The position numbers were made by a program, and so were the translations under genes. The notes beneath the pieces were generated by a model, which was given only the letters and a program-made list of their open reading frames with translations, had not been told where the DNA came from and searched no databases. From JALZOC01 sp038320555 (GTDB lineage Bacteria > Acidobacteriota > Vicinamibacteria > Vicinamibacterales > 2-12-FULL-66-21), in assembly GCA_038320555.1 (NCBI GenBank), contig JBBQEJ010000008.1:6275-70274 (forward strand): a stretch of 64,000 bases of DNA, read 5' to 3'. Shown piece after piece: positions 1 to 8,828 of this stretch (positions within the stretch are counted from its first letter, which is position 1; every line of letters starts with the position of its first letter).

Positions 1-1867
1 CCTCGATACCGGCTTTGGCTTCTCGAACGCCGCAACGGGCGTGTTCACGCAGTATCTGCAGGCCTCGAAGTTCGTCGAGGGCAGCATGCTGTACAACAAC
101 ACCGAGGCCTACGTGCAGGACAACTGGAAGGTGAACAGCCGGTTGACCCTGGACTACGGCCTACGCTTCACGCACCAGCAGCCGCAGTACGACCAGTTCC
201 AACAGATGTCGAACTTCTTCCCGGAGAAGTGGACTGCCTCCGCGGCGCCCGTCCTGTATGTTCCCGGGTGCATCGGCGGCGCCGTCACGTGCAGCGGCAA
301 CAACCTCAATGCGATGGATCCGCGGAACGGACAGATTCTCACGGCGACAGGGGCGGCGAACACCCAGGCGGCCATTGCCACACCCATTCCGGGTACCGGT
401 AACGCGCTCAACGGCATCGTCCAGGCCGGTAACGGCATCTCGAAGTATGGCTACACCTGGCCGAAAGTCGTCGTGGGACCCAGGTTCGGGATGGCGTACG
501 ACCTGACGGGAACGCAGAGAGTGGTGCTCCGCGGCGGCGGCGGAATCTTCTACGATCGTCCGGACGGCAATACCGTCTTCTCGATTCCGGGTAATCCGCC
601 CATCGCAACGGCGCAGGATCTTCGCAACGGTATGCTGCAGACGCTAGGCCAGGGTCTCGTCACGCAGCCAATTCCTGCAATGGTCACGTTCCAGTACAAC
701 GCAAAGGTACCGGCGTCGGCTCAGTGGCAGGGTGGGGTGCAGATGGCCTTACCGTGGGCAGCCGCGCTCGACGTCTCCTATGTCGGCAACCACGGCTACA
801 ACCGCCTGGGCAACTTGCAGGGCGGCGGCACGATTAACCTCAACGCCGTGGACTTCGGAGCGGCCTATCTGTCGCAGTACCAGGACCCGACCAAGGGCAC
901 CTCCGCGGCGGCGCCTGGCGCTAACGCCTACACGACCAACCTGCTGCGACCGTACCCCGGACTGAGCTCCATCCAGCAGAACACGACACAGTTCCACGAT
1001 ACGTACCATTCGATTCAGTCGAACCTGAACCGGCGATTCCGGAACGGCTTCTCGTTCGGCGTGAACTACGTGCTCAGCCTGTCGTTCAAGGGCAACACGG
1101 GTCTCACGCAGCGTCTTCAGCACGCAGCAGATGGCACCGTTTCGATTCGCTCCGATCAGGCTGCGTACGAAAAACTGCTGCAGGACCTGAACCTCCAGCG
1201 GCACCTGATGAAGGCAAACTTCGTATGGGATCTGCCGAAAATCCCCACCTCGAGTGCCGGGATGCGCGCGGCTGGCCTGATCATCAACGACTGGCAGTTG
1301 TCCGGGCTGTTTACAGCAGGGTCCGGTAACCGCTACGACCTCACTAGCACCTACAACACGAACGGCGGCAGCGTGAACCTGACAGGCTCGCCCGACTACG
1401 GCGCCCGCATCGTCTATGTCGGCGACCCGGGCTCGGGCTGCTCGAGCAATCAGTACGGACAATTCAATGTCGCGGCCGTGACGGGACCGACCTTCAACAG
1501 CGTCGGCCTCGAATCGGGACGGAACGTTCTGGTGGGCTGCCCGGATCACACGCTCGATCTGGCGATCGCACGTAATATCCGGGTGGGCGGTGGCCGTCAG
1601 ATCCAGCTGAGAGTGGACGCGTTCAACGCGCTCAATTCGTACATTATCACCGGGCGCCAGACTCAGATTCAGTACAACAGCCCGACCGACCTGACCATCC
1701 GCAATCCGCAGTACAACGCGGACGGCTCGCTGGTGTCGACACGGTTGACGCCTCGCAACGCGGGCTTTGGCGCTGCCAACGCCGCGCTGAACCGCTCGCC
1801 GGACGGCGGCGTGAACACTGGCAACTACAACCGCACAATCCAGGCGCAGATCCGCTTCCAGTTCTAA
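1..1867 (+). CDS. TonB-dependent receptor, Oar-like, C-terminal part (5' end outside window)
   Basis: The reading frame is open from base 2, so the N-terminus (expected signal peptide, carboxypeptidase-like domain and plug) lies upstream of the window. The visible ~620 residues alternate aromatic and polar residues as in an outer-membrane beta-barrel, with stretches such as YVQDNWKV, LTLDYGLRF and VVLRGGGGIFYDR, and end in a C-terminal Phe (AQIRFQF), the usual barrel-assembly signal. Oar-like receptors of this type are abundant in Acidobacteriota and import oligosaccharides or other large substrates across the outer membrane. The substrate cannot be read from the sequence. A strong intrinsic terminator follows directly, so this is the last gene of its unit. 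Confidence 0.85.
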   Translation, partial: LDTGFGFSNAATGVFTQYLQASKFVEGSMLYNNTEAYVQDNWKVNSRLTLDYGLRFTHQQPQYDQFQQMSNFFPEKWTASAAPVLYVPGCIGGAVTCSGNNLNAMDPRNGQILTATGAANTQAAIATPIPGTGNALNGIVQAGNGISKYGYTWPKVVVGPRFGMAYDLTGTQRVVLRGGGGIFYDRPDGNTVFSIPGNPPIATAQDLRNGMLQTLGQGLVTQPIPAMVTFQYNAKVPASAQWQGGVQMALPWAAALDVSYVGNHGYNRLGNLQGGGTINLNAVDFGAAYLSQYQDPTKGTSAAAPGANAYTTNLLRPYPGLSSIQQNTTQFHDTYHSIQSNLNRRFRNGFSFGVNYVLSLSFKGNTGLTQRLQHAADGTVSIRSDQAAYEKLLQDLNLQRHLMKANFVWDLPKIPTSSAGMRAAGLIINDWQLSGLFTAGSGNRYDLTSTYNTNGGSVNLTGSPDYGARIVYVGDPGSGCSSNQYGQFNVAAVTGPTFNSVGLESGRNVLVGCPDHTLDLAIARNIRVGGGRQIQLRVDAFNALNSYIITGRQTQIQYNSPTDLTIRNPQYNADGSLVSTRLTPRNAGFGAANAALNRSPDGGVNTGNYNRTIQAQIRFQF

Positions 1868-1893
1868 CCGAGCGGACCCAGGCGGCCCGTCGA

Positions 1894-1928
1894 AGAGCGG
1901 GTGGGGACTCCCTACCCGCTCTTTTTTT
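1894..1928 (+). terminator. Intrinsic terminator after the TonB receptor
   Basis: A 9-bp perfect stem (AGAGCGGGT / ACCCGCTCT) with an 11-base loop runs straight into seven T residues, 27 bases after the receptor stop codon. This is the clearest Rho-independent terminator in the window. Confidence 0.9.
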
Positions 1929-1948
1929 GCGCAGAACTCTCGTGCGCA

Positions 1949-2022
1949 GTTTTAGGTTTTAGGTTTTCAGTTTTAGATTGGGTTATAGGTTATAGGCTTA
2001 GGTTGGGTTTTAGGTTTAAACC
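1949..2022. repeat. Degenerate TTTTAGG array
   Basis: AT-rich array of TTTTAGG/TTATAGG words with a 7-9 base period, ending about 20 bases before the next start codon. It is much richer in AT than its surroundings. The complementary form (CCTAAAA) recurs at 4768-4844. Confidence 0.8.
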
Positions 2023-2043
2023 TGTAACAGCCAGGAGCTCCTG

Positions 2044-3390
2044 ATGCATCGCCGCGACTTCCTCACGGCCAGCGCTGCCGCGTTGGCCTTCTCGTCGTTT
2101 CCATTTGCCGCGCAGTTTGCCGACATGCGCAAGCGGGTCGGCCTGATCGGCGCTGGATGGTACGGCAAGACGGATCTCCTGAGGCTCGTCCAGGTCGCAC
2201 CCGTCGACGTCGTGTCGATCTGCGATGTCGACAAGAAGATGCTCGCCGACGCGGCGGCGCTGGTCGCCACGCGCCAGGCGTCGAAAAAGACGCCGCGCAC
2301 CTACAGCGACTACCGTGAGATGCTCAAGGAGCGCGACCTGGACATCGTCATCATCGTGACGCCGGATCACTGGCATGCGCTGGCGATGATCGATGCGGTC
2401 AAGTCCGGCGCCGATGTGTGGGTTCAGAAGCCCATCAGTGTCGATGTCGTCGAGGGACAAGCCATGCTGGCCGCCGCGCGCAAGTACAAGCGCGTCGTGC
2501 AGGTCGGCATGCAGCGCCGCAGCACGCCGCATCTCGTCAGGGCCCGAGACCGCGTGATTCGTGAGGGCCGGCTTGGCACAATCGGCTTGGTGGATATCCA
2601 CTGCTACTACCACATGAGAGCGACGAGCAATCCCCCCGACACGGCGCCCCCCGATAACCTGGACTACGAGATGTGGACAGGACCGGCGCCGATGCGTCCC
2701 TACAACGCGCTCGTACACCCGCGCAGCTGGCGCGCCTTCAACGAGTACGGGAACGGCATCGTCGGCGACATGTGCGTGCACATGCTGGATATGACGCGCT
2801 GGATGATGGACCTCGGCATGCCGACGCGCATCAGCTCCTCGGGAGGCATTCTCGTCGACAAGAAGAGCAAGGCGAACATCACGGACTCACAGACCGCGAC
2901 GTTCGACTTCCCGAACCTCCAGGTGGTCTGGACCCACCGCTCGTACGGCGACGCGCCGGACCCGGCGTATCCGTGGGGCGCGACGTTCTACGGCGACAAG
3001 GGGACGCTCAGGGCCGGGGTGATGGGCTACGACTTCACCCCGAGCGCGAAGGGGGAAGCGCCAATCCACGAAGACGTCACGTACGAATTCGATCAGTTTC
3101 CGGAGGACAAGACCGAGAAGGATCTCGAGACGCACGTCGCGCCGGCGATCCGCGCGCACATGAAGGACTTCCTCAGCTGCATCTCGTCGCGGAAGACGCC
3201 CGTGGCAGACATCGAGCAGGGATACATGTCCACGACCGCATGCATCCTCGCCAACCTGTCGATGCGGCTCGGCCGCTCTCTCGAATGGGACCACGCGAAG
3301 GGTCTCGTGGTCGGCGATGAGGAAGCCAACCGGCTCCTGCGCCGGCCGTATCGTGCGCCGTGGGTGCATCCTGAGCCTGCGAAGGTTTAA
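2044..3390 (+). CDS. Gfo/Idh/MocA oxidoreductase with Tat signal
   Basis: A 448-residue protein. The N-terminus (MHRRDFLTASAAALAF) is a twin-arginine signal, so it is probably exported folded with its nucleotide bound. An NAD(P)-binding Rossmann start (GLIGAGWYGK) follows at residues 34-43. DHWHALAMIDAVKSG and the QKP triad (EKP in most relatives, with the catalytic-site Lys) come next. A substrate domain contains the DMCVHMLDMTRW helix. Family members oxidise or reduce sugars and polyols; glucose-fructose oxidoreductase is the known exported example. The substrate is unknown. It is convergent with the CE15 esterase gene. The ATG at 2044 follows CAGGAGCTCCTG. Confidence 0.88.
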   Translation: MHRRDFLTASAAALAFSSFPFAAQFADMRKRVGLIGAGWYGKTDLLRLVQVAPVDVVSICDVDKKMLADAAALVATRQASKKTPRTYSDYREMLKERDLDIVIIVTPDHWHALAMIDAVKSGADVWVQKPISVDVVEGQAMLAAARKYKRVVQVGMQRRSTPHLVRARDRVIREGRLGTIGLVDIHCYYHMRATSNPPDTAPPDNLDYEMWTGPAPMRPYNALVHPRSWRAFNEYGNGIVGDMCVHMLDMTRWMMDLGMPTRISSSGGILVDKKSKANITDSQTATFDFPNLQVVWTHRSYGDAPDPAYPWGATFYGDKGTLRAGVMGYDFTPSAKGEAPIHEDVTYEFDQFPEDKTEKDLETHVAPAIRAHMKDFLSCISSRKTPVADIEQGYMSTTACILANLSMRLGRSLEWDHAKGLVVGDEEANRLLRRPYRAPWVHPEPAKV

Positions 3391-3463
3391 CGACCGAGGC
3401 CCAAGCCAATCCAGGGCGTTCTACAGGAGGCCAAGAGATTAAGATCCGACTGCACTTCCGTGA

Positions 3464-4756
3464 TTAGAAGTACTTGCCCACGAATTCCAGGAACGCGTTC
3501 CAGTCGGCCGGGGTCGCTGCGTGGCCGCCGGTGTGGTAATGCCAGCCGATGTCACCCTTCGTGAGCGGCGTGTCGAGCGGCGGAATCTTCGTCGCGCCGA
3601 GATCGTTCTTCCCCAGCAGCCGGTAGACGGGACCTGCCGCAACACCCGCAAGGAACTCGCCGACGGGATCCGCCCACTGGTCGGCCGTGCCACCGGTGAT
3701 GAACACAGGCCTCGGAGCGCTCAGCGCGATCAGCATGTGCGCATCGACCGGCATGTCATTCCAGCGACCCGCATATTTCTGAAAGTTCCCGGCGAACCAG
3801 TACGGAAAGTTCTGCGTCATGTCGTCGACCGTTTCTCCCCAGTCGCGGCGCGCGAGCGCCGCGCCCATCTCGCCGGAGCAACTGGCGTAGACGGCCGCGA
3901 CGCGCTCGTCCAGCGCTGAGGCCCAGAGCGCGGTCTTGCCGATGCGCGAGTGTCCCTGCACCGCAATCTTCTTCGCATCGACGAGCTTGTCGGTCTCGAA
4001 GTAATCAATGATGCGGCTGACGCCCCAGGCCCACGCGCTGATTGCTCCCCACTCGTCCGGTTTCGGCTGTTGGCCGGCAGCGAGCGTCTGACCGATCACT
4101 CCCTGGTTGAACGTATTCAGACGGTCTGGCTGAATATCCTGGTAGCCGACCATCGCGTAGCCCCAGCCACGCGCGAGAATGTCGGCGGCAACGGGCGGAT
4201 CGGTGAACTGCGCATTGGAGGCAGGACGTCCTTCGACAGGCGGCCCGCCGCCAAAGTTGACGAGCAGGAGGAGCGGCACCGGCCGGCTGGCTTTCGACGG
4301 CGTGTAAATCATCATGGTCACGCGCGGACCGTCCGCGGCCGTGCCGATCCGACCGACCGCGCGGCGCATGATGGCGGTGTTCCCCTTTGCTGCCGGGTCG
4401 GTGTCGGTCACCTCCCACGTCATCTTCGGGGCGTTCGCCGGAATCCGTCCGTAGATGTCCGTTTCGTACATGCGCATGATCTCGGGACGCCGGCGCGTGC
4501 GCCACGTGCCCGCGTCAGTCACGCGCCGGCCGTCGGACATCACGAGCGGATCCGGGAGGGTGTACGAGGGCACTTTCGACTCGTCGTAGTTTGAGACGTG
4601 GCCCGTCTTCAACGCGCGGCGCAACGGATTCCCATTTGGATCCGACCCGAGATTGGACGGATTCGGCGCCGGCTGTTGTGGCACCGGCTGCTGCGTCTGC
4701 GCCACGAGCCCCACCGACATCAACGCGATGGCCAAGCCGCTAGTTCGCCTCGACAT
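3464..4756 (-). CDS. CE15-family glucuronoyl esterase, exported
   Basis: An alpha/beta-hydrolase of about 430 residues. GHSRIGK carries the nucleophilic Ser in the form typical of carbohydrate esterase family 15 (G-x-S-R-x-G-K), and WHYHTGGHAA near the C-terminus supplies the catalytic His. Bacterial CE15 enzymes hydrolyse the ester between 4-O-methylglucuronic acid of xylan and lignin alcohols. I chose the ATG at 4756 (MSRRTSGLAIALMSVGLVAQ, a Sec-type signal) because GGAGGAG sits just upstream; the longer reading frame only translates the TTTTAGG repeat. Some CE15-like proteins have other or unknown substrates, so the exact ester is inferred. Confidence 0.82.
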   Translation of the reverse strand: MSRRTSGLAIALMSVGLVAQTQQPVPQQPAPNPSNLGSDPNGNPLRRALKTGHVSNYDESKVPSYTLPDPLVMSDGRRVTDAGTWRTRRRPEIMRMYETDIYGRIPANAPKMTWEVTDTDPAAKGNTAIMRRAVGRIGTAADGPRVTMMIYTPSKASRPVPLLLLVNFGGGPPVEGRPASNAQFTDPPVAADILARGWGYAMVGYQDIQPDRLNTFNQGVIGQTLAAGQQPKPDEWGAISAWAWGVSRIIDYFETDKLVDAKKIAVQGHSRIGKTALWASALDERVAAVYASCSGEMGAALARRDWGETVDDMTQNFPYWFAGNFQKYAGRWNDMPVDAHMLIALSAPRPVFITGGTADQWADPVGEFLAGVAAGPVYRLLGKNDLGATKIPPLDTPLTKGDIGWHYHTGGHAATPADWNAFLEFVGKYF

Positions 4757-4767
4757 ATCTCCTCCGT

Positions 4768-4844
4768 GAACCTGAAACCTAAAACCAAACCAAAAACCCA
4801 CCGTAAACCCAAAACCCAAAACCTAAAACCTCAAATCCTGAAAT
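4768..4844. repeat. Degenerate CCTAAAA array in a divergent promoter region
   Basis: Words such as CCTAAAACC, CAAAACCC and CTGAAACC repeat with a 7-9 base period between the divergent CE15 and TIM-barrel genes. It is the complement of the array at 1949-2022. Confidence 0.8.
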
Positions 4845-4865
4845 TTGCCATGATATCTTTCGCCC

Positions 4866-5717
4866 ATGGCCACTTCAGGATCCCTCTCCAGACGCGCATT
4901 TCTCGGCATGACGGCGGCGCTTCCTTTCGCGGCCGCCACCATCGGCGCTGCCGCCAAAAAAGTCCCCGTCGGACTGGAACTGTACTCCGTCCGTGAAGAG
5001 TTGGCGAAAGATCTGCCGGGTACGATCGCGGCCGTCGGCAAGATTGGGTACGAGGTCGTCGAATTCTACGCTCCATACCTGAACTGGACGCCCGAGACGG
5101 CGAAAGACGTCAGGAAGCAGCTCGACGACGCCGGCCTCAAATGCCACTCGACCCATAACAACGGTCCGTCATTCACCGACGATGGTTTGAAAAAGGCGAT
5201 CGAACTGAATCAGATCATCGGCAGCAAATACCTGATCATGGCGAGCGCGCCGAAAGCCACCGGCATCGATGCGTGGAAGGGTGTCGCCGATCAGTTGACG
5301 TCGATTGCGACAAAGCTCAAGCCGCTCGGCATGGCCACCGGGTATCACAATCATCAAGTCGAATGGCGGCCCATTGATGGCCAGCGGCCGATGGATGTGA
5401 TCGCCGCCGGCACGCCAAAGGATGTCGTGCTCCAGTTCGATGTCGGGACCTGCGTCGAGGTCGGGGCCGACCCGATCGCGTGGATCAACGCCCATCCGGG
5501 ACGCATCAAGAGCATTCACTGCAAGGATTGGGCGGCGGGACGCGGCTACGCCGTCGCATTTGGCGAAGGTGAAGCGCCGTGGAAAAAGATCTTCGATGCG
5601 GCGGAAAAAAAAGGGGGCGTCGAGTACTACCTCATCGAGCAGGAGACTGGCGGTCCCGACGGCGAGCTCGGAATGGTGCGGCGCTGCCTCGACAACTGGA
5701 AACAACTCCGCGCGTAA
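4866..5717 (+). CDS. Sugar-isomerase-like TIM barrel, Tat-exported
   Basis: A 283-residue protein of the xylose-isomerase-like TIM barrel (AP_endonuc_2) superfamily. The Tat signal (LSRRAFLGMTAALPF) is followed by barrel motifs: VGLELYSVREEL, YEVVEFYAPY, GYHNHQVEW, LQFDVGTCVEVG, IHCKDWAAG and a late YLIEQETG. The His, Asp and Glu residues in these motifs are the expected divalent-metal ligands. Relatives act as sugar or keto-sugar isomerases and epimerases, or as lyases on 3-keto-glycosides. Export of such an enzyme points to a periplasmic sugar conversion. The start is fixed by the Tat motif; the GAAATTTGCC upstream gives only a weak ribosome site. Confidence 0.85.
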   Translation: MATSGSLSRRAFLGMTAALPFAAATIGAAAKKVPVGLELYSVREELAKDLPGTIAAVGKIGYEVVEFYAPYLNWTPETAKDVRKQLDDAGLKCHSTHNNGPSFTDDGLKKAIELNQIIGSKYLIMASAPKATGIDAWKGVADQLTSIATKLKPLGMATGYHNHQVEWRPIDGQRPMDVIAAGTPKDVVLQFDVGTCVEVGADPIAWINAHPGRIKSIHCKDWAAGRGYAVAFGEGEAPWKKIFDAAEKKGGVEYYLIEQETGGPDGELGMVRRCLDNWKQLRA

Positions 5718-5879
5718 GATCGGGCGTTAGGCTTTGGGCTCTGGGTACGGAGGTTACGGGTTCAGGCCCTCCGACGCGTCCGATGTCTGTCCGCCCCCAC
5801 CTGTAAGCCCTAATTGCTCGATCAACGTATTATTGCGGTGAGTACTCTCAACGCGACTGCCCCCTCGTCGAGGTGATGA

Positions 5880-6815
5880 ATGCGACCGAAGAACAGTCTG
5901 GCCGCCGCGGCCATGCTTTTGATGATGTGCATTGCCGTGCGGCTGGCGGCTCAGGGTCCGCCCGCGGCGCCTCCTGCCGGTCAGGGACCACCAGCACCGG
6001 CCGGACCAGGACAAGGAGGCCGGGGGCGCGGACAAGCGACATTTCCCGCGCAGCAGCGGCTGCCGGGTGATCCGGCCCTGATCGCACGCGGCAAGACGCT
6101 GTTTGAAATCAATTGCCGGCTGTGCCACGGCGCGGACCTGCGTGGCGGCGACATGGGCGGCGTCAATCTGCTCCGCTCGAATCTGGTCTTGACCGATCAG
6201 CACGGCGAGCTGATCCTCCCGGTTGTTCACGGCGGCCGGCAGAATCCCGGGATGCCGCCCATGCCCCCCTTTCCGCAAATCGTGGACGACGACGTGAAAG
6301 CGATCGCCGAGTACATCCACAGCGTCGCGGCAACAATGCGGGGCCAGGGAAACCCGCCGCCCGGCTCCGAGCCCGTGGTGCTGAACATTCTTGTCGGCGA
6401 CGCGAATGCCGGCAAAGCGTACTTCGGTGCGAAATGCGCGTCGTGTCACTCCCCGACGGGTGATCTGCAGGGGATCGCCGTGCGCTACGCGGATCCGGTA
6501 CAGCTTCAGAACTCCTGGGTGGCGGGCGGCACAGGCGGTGGCCGCGGAGGTCGCGGCGGGGCGGCTGGCGGGTCTGGAGTGACCGTCACGGTCACGACCC
6601 CCTCAGGACAGAAACTCGAAGGACGTCTCGATCGCGTCGACGACTTCATCGTCGTGCTGACGCCGGCCGACGGCGTGCAGCGGAGCGTGCGCCGGAGCGG
6701 GGACGTGCCGACGGTCGAGATTCACGATCCGCTTGCAGGACACAGGAAACTCCTCAGCGAGTACACCGACAAAGACATTCACGATGTGACCGCATATCTG
6801 GTGACCTTGAAATGA
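5880..6815 (+). CDS. Diheme c-type cytochrome
   Basis: A 311-residue exported protein (signal LAAAAMLLMMCIAVRLAAQ) with two heme c sites: CRLCH near residue 80 and CASCH near residue 186. A Pro/Gly/Gln-rich linker follows the signal, and a Gly/Arg-rich segment (GGTGGGRGGRGGAAGG) interrupts the second domain. That segment precedes a beta-rich insert (LEGRLDRVDDFIVVLTPADG) resembling a PQQ-enzyme-associated module. The gene overlaps the next by four bases (ATGA), so it very probably accepts electrons from that quinoprotein. GAGGTG precedes the ATG. Confidence 0.9.
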   Translation: MRPKNSLAAAAMLLMMCIAVRLAAQGPPAAPPAGQGPPAPAGPGQGGRGRGQATFPAQQRLPGDPALIARGKTLFEINCRLCHGADLRGGDMGGVNLLRSNLVLTDQHGELILPVVHGGRQNPGMPPMPPFPQIVDDDVKAIAEYIHSVAATMRGQGNPPPGSEPVVLNILVGDANAGKAYFGAKCASCHSPTGDLQGIAVRYADPVQLQNSWVAGGTGGGRGGRGGAAGGSGVTVTVTTPSGQKLEGRLDRVDDFIVVLTPADGVQRSVRRSGDVPTVEIHDPLAGHRKLLSEYTDKDIHDVTAYLVTLK

Positions 6816-8551
6816 CATTTCGAAAATTGATTCTCACCGCAACGTTCGCGGCAGCGCCGGTTCTGTTGGCAGGTCAGGGACAACCTCAGGGACAACCGTC
6901 AGGGCAGGCACAGGGCGGACTCGACCCGGCGACAATCGGCAAGCCACTGGGAGACTCGTGGCCAACCTATTCCGGTGATTACACCGGGCGGCGATACAGC
7001 TCGCTGACCCAGGTGAATCAAACGACCGTGAAGAACCTGACGCTTGCGTGGGTCGGACGCGTGAGCGGCGGACCCGGGGGCGGCGGGGCTGGTGGTGGCT
7101 TTGGCGGCGGCTTCGGAGGTGGGCGCGGAGGGGGTGGTGGCGCACCCGTCATCATCGGCGGCGAGGGCCCCGACGACGTCGTCGCCGCAGGCGGCGCGAC
7201 GATCAAGGGAGCGGTGCTGCAAGTCGATGGCGTGCTGTACGCGTGCGCGCCGGACAACGTCTGGGCGCTCGATGCGCGCGACGGTCATGAGCTCTGGCAC
7301 TACTACTGGAAGACCAAGGGCAGTACGCACATCGGCTGTCGCGGCGTCGGCATGTGGCACAACAGTCTCTACGTCGAGACGCCTGACGACTACCTGGTCT
7401 CGCTGGATGCGCGAACGGGCAAGGAAAACTGGCACGTCCCGCTTGCGAGCTTTGAAGAGCAGTACTTCTCGACGATGGCGCCCATCGTCGTCGGCAACCA
7501 CGTGATCGTGGGTACCGGCAATGATCTGGATATGCCTGGATTCCTCCAGTCTTTCGATCCGGAGACCGGCAAGCTCCAGTGGAAGTTCTATACGGTGCCG
7601 ATGAAGGCTGGCGACCCCGGCCTCGAAACGTGGCCGAATCTGAGCGCCGCGCAGCACGGTGGCGGACAGGCGTGGATTCCCGGAGTGTACGACCCGGAAA
7701 CCAATCTCTATATCTTCGGCACGGGCAACCCCACGCCCGGCTACACCGGTGTCGGGCGTAAGGGGGACAACCTGTTCACGTGCTCGCTCATCGCGGTCGA
7801 TGTGAACACGGGCAAGATGAAGTGGTACTTCCAGTCGTCGCCGCACGATACCCACGACTGGGATTCCGCGCAGACACCCGTGCTCATCGACGCGACCATC
7901 AACGGCCGGCCGCGCAAGCTCGTGTCCACCGCCGCGCGCAACGGCTACTTCTTCACCGTCGATCGCCTCACCGGCGAGCACATTGTAACGGTCAAGTACG
8001 GCGAAACGACGAACTGGGCAAAGGGCATCCGCGAAAACGGCTCACCGGATCCCAATCCCGAGAAGGAAGCGACGATTCCTGGCTCGTTGGTATCCCCCGT
8101 CGAGGGTGGTGTGACCAACTGGCAGCCGCCGGCGTATTCGCCGGACACGGGACTCTTCTACACGCAGGAGAACAACGGCTTCAACATCGTCTATCTGACC
8201 GATCCTGATCCGCGCGGCTCGATGGGTCTCGGCGGGAAGCTCGTCGCCGGCGTGGGATCTGGCGGCAACGCGTTGACGGCCATCGATCCAAAAACTGGAA
8301 AGAAAGTATGGCGGCATCCATGGCCAGGCGGCGGCGGTGGGGGTCAGGGCCTTCTCACAACCGGAGGAAGAGTACTTTTTACCGGCGACGGCAACGGCAA
8401 TCTGATCGCCTTCGACGTAGCGAGTGGCAAGCCACTCTGGCACACGCGTATCGGCAACATCTCGAACGGTCCGCAGACCTACATGCTCGACGGGCGGCAG
8501 TATGTCCTCGTGGCGGTCGCGGACACGTTGTATGCGTTTACGCTGTATTGA
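6812..8551 (+). CDS. PQQ-dependent alcohol/aldose dehydrogenase, periplasmic
   Basis: A 579-residue quinoprotein with a signal peptide (MTFRKLILTATFAAAPVLLAG) and the eight-bladed propeller repeats of the methanol/ethanol dehydrogenase family: WPTYSGDYTGRRYS, VWALDARDGHELW, DTHDWDSAQTPVL, NWQPPAYSPDTGLFY and KKVWRHPWPG. PQQ and Ca are inferred from the family. It has no C-terminal heme domain, so the diheme cytochrome translated just before it should act as partner. A 26-residue Gly-rich insert at residues 85-110 has no counterpart in typical family members. The oxidised substrate (alcohol or sugar) is not evident. Confidence 0.88.
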   Translation: MTFRKLILTATFAAAPVLLAGQGQPQGQPSGQAQGGLDPATIGKPLGDSWPTYSGDYTGRRYSSLTQVNQTTVKNLTLAWVGRVSGGPGGGGAGGGFGGGFGGGRGGGGGAPVIIGGEGPDDVVAAGGATIKGAVLQVDGVLYACAPDNVWALDARDGHELWHYYWKTKGSTHIGCRGVGMWHNSLYVETPDDYLVSLDARTGKENWHVPLASFEEQYFSTMAPIVVGNHVIVGTGNDLDMPGFLQSFDPETGKLQWKFYTVPMKAGDPGLETWPNLSAAQHGGGQAWIPGVYDPETNLYIFGTGNPTPGYTGVGRKGDNLFTCSLIAVDVNTGKMKWYFQSSPHDTHDWDSAQTPVLIDATINGRPRKLVSTAARNGYFFTVDRLTGEHIVTVKYGETTNWAKGIRENGSPDPNPEKEATIPGSLVSPVEGGVTNWQPPAYSPDTGLFYTQENNGFNIVYLTDPDPRGSMGLGGKLVAGVGSGGNALTAIDPKTGKKVWRHPWPGGGGGGQGLLTTGGRVLFTGDGNGNLIAFDVASGKPLWHTRIGNISNGPQTYMLDGRQYVLVAVADTLYAFTLY

Positions 8552-8555
8552 GAAA

Positions 8556-8822
8556 CGACACGCGCATGGAGTGAACGGAGTTGGACGGAGGGAACGGAGG
8601 AATTAACCACAAAGCCAACCGAGAAAACAGAGAAGAGCCCTTTTTTTCCTCTGCTGACTCCGGTGACTCTGTGGTCTGATCCCACGTTGACTCTGTCCTC
8701 CGCTGACTCATACATCAACCCTCTCTAAAACCTTCCGATCTGCGTGATGACGAGGGTGGTCCCCGCGACGAAGGCAACGGAGTTCACAACGAAGGAGCGA
8801 AGAGAACGAAGAACACGACAAC
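8556..8822. repeat. ACGGAG / CGAAGGA degenerate repeats
   Basis: The 277-base gap between convergent genes holds ACGGAG words on the left, a CTCTGCTGACTC-rich stretch in the middle that partly complements them, and CGAAGGA/GAACGAAG words on the right. I see no gene here. Confidence 0.65.
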
Positions 8823-8828
8823 CTCTAA

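Noticed and set aside
749..1549. Long minus-strand open frame opposite the TonB receptor
   Set aside because: Arg/Val-rich translation with no domain text, typical shadow of a GC-rich gene on the other strand.
1949..2022. Telomere-like TTTTAGG repeat
   Set aside because: Internal position, degenerate units and recurrence in the opposite orientation at 4768 argue against a chromosome end; kept as an intergenic repeat.
8628..8660. T-rich tract as terminator for the PQQ dehydrogenase gene
   Set aside because: The run of T residues lacks a stable GC-rich stem immediately before it.
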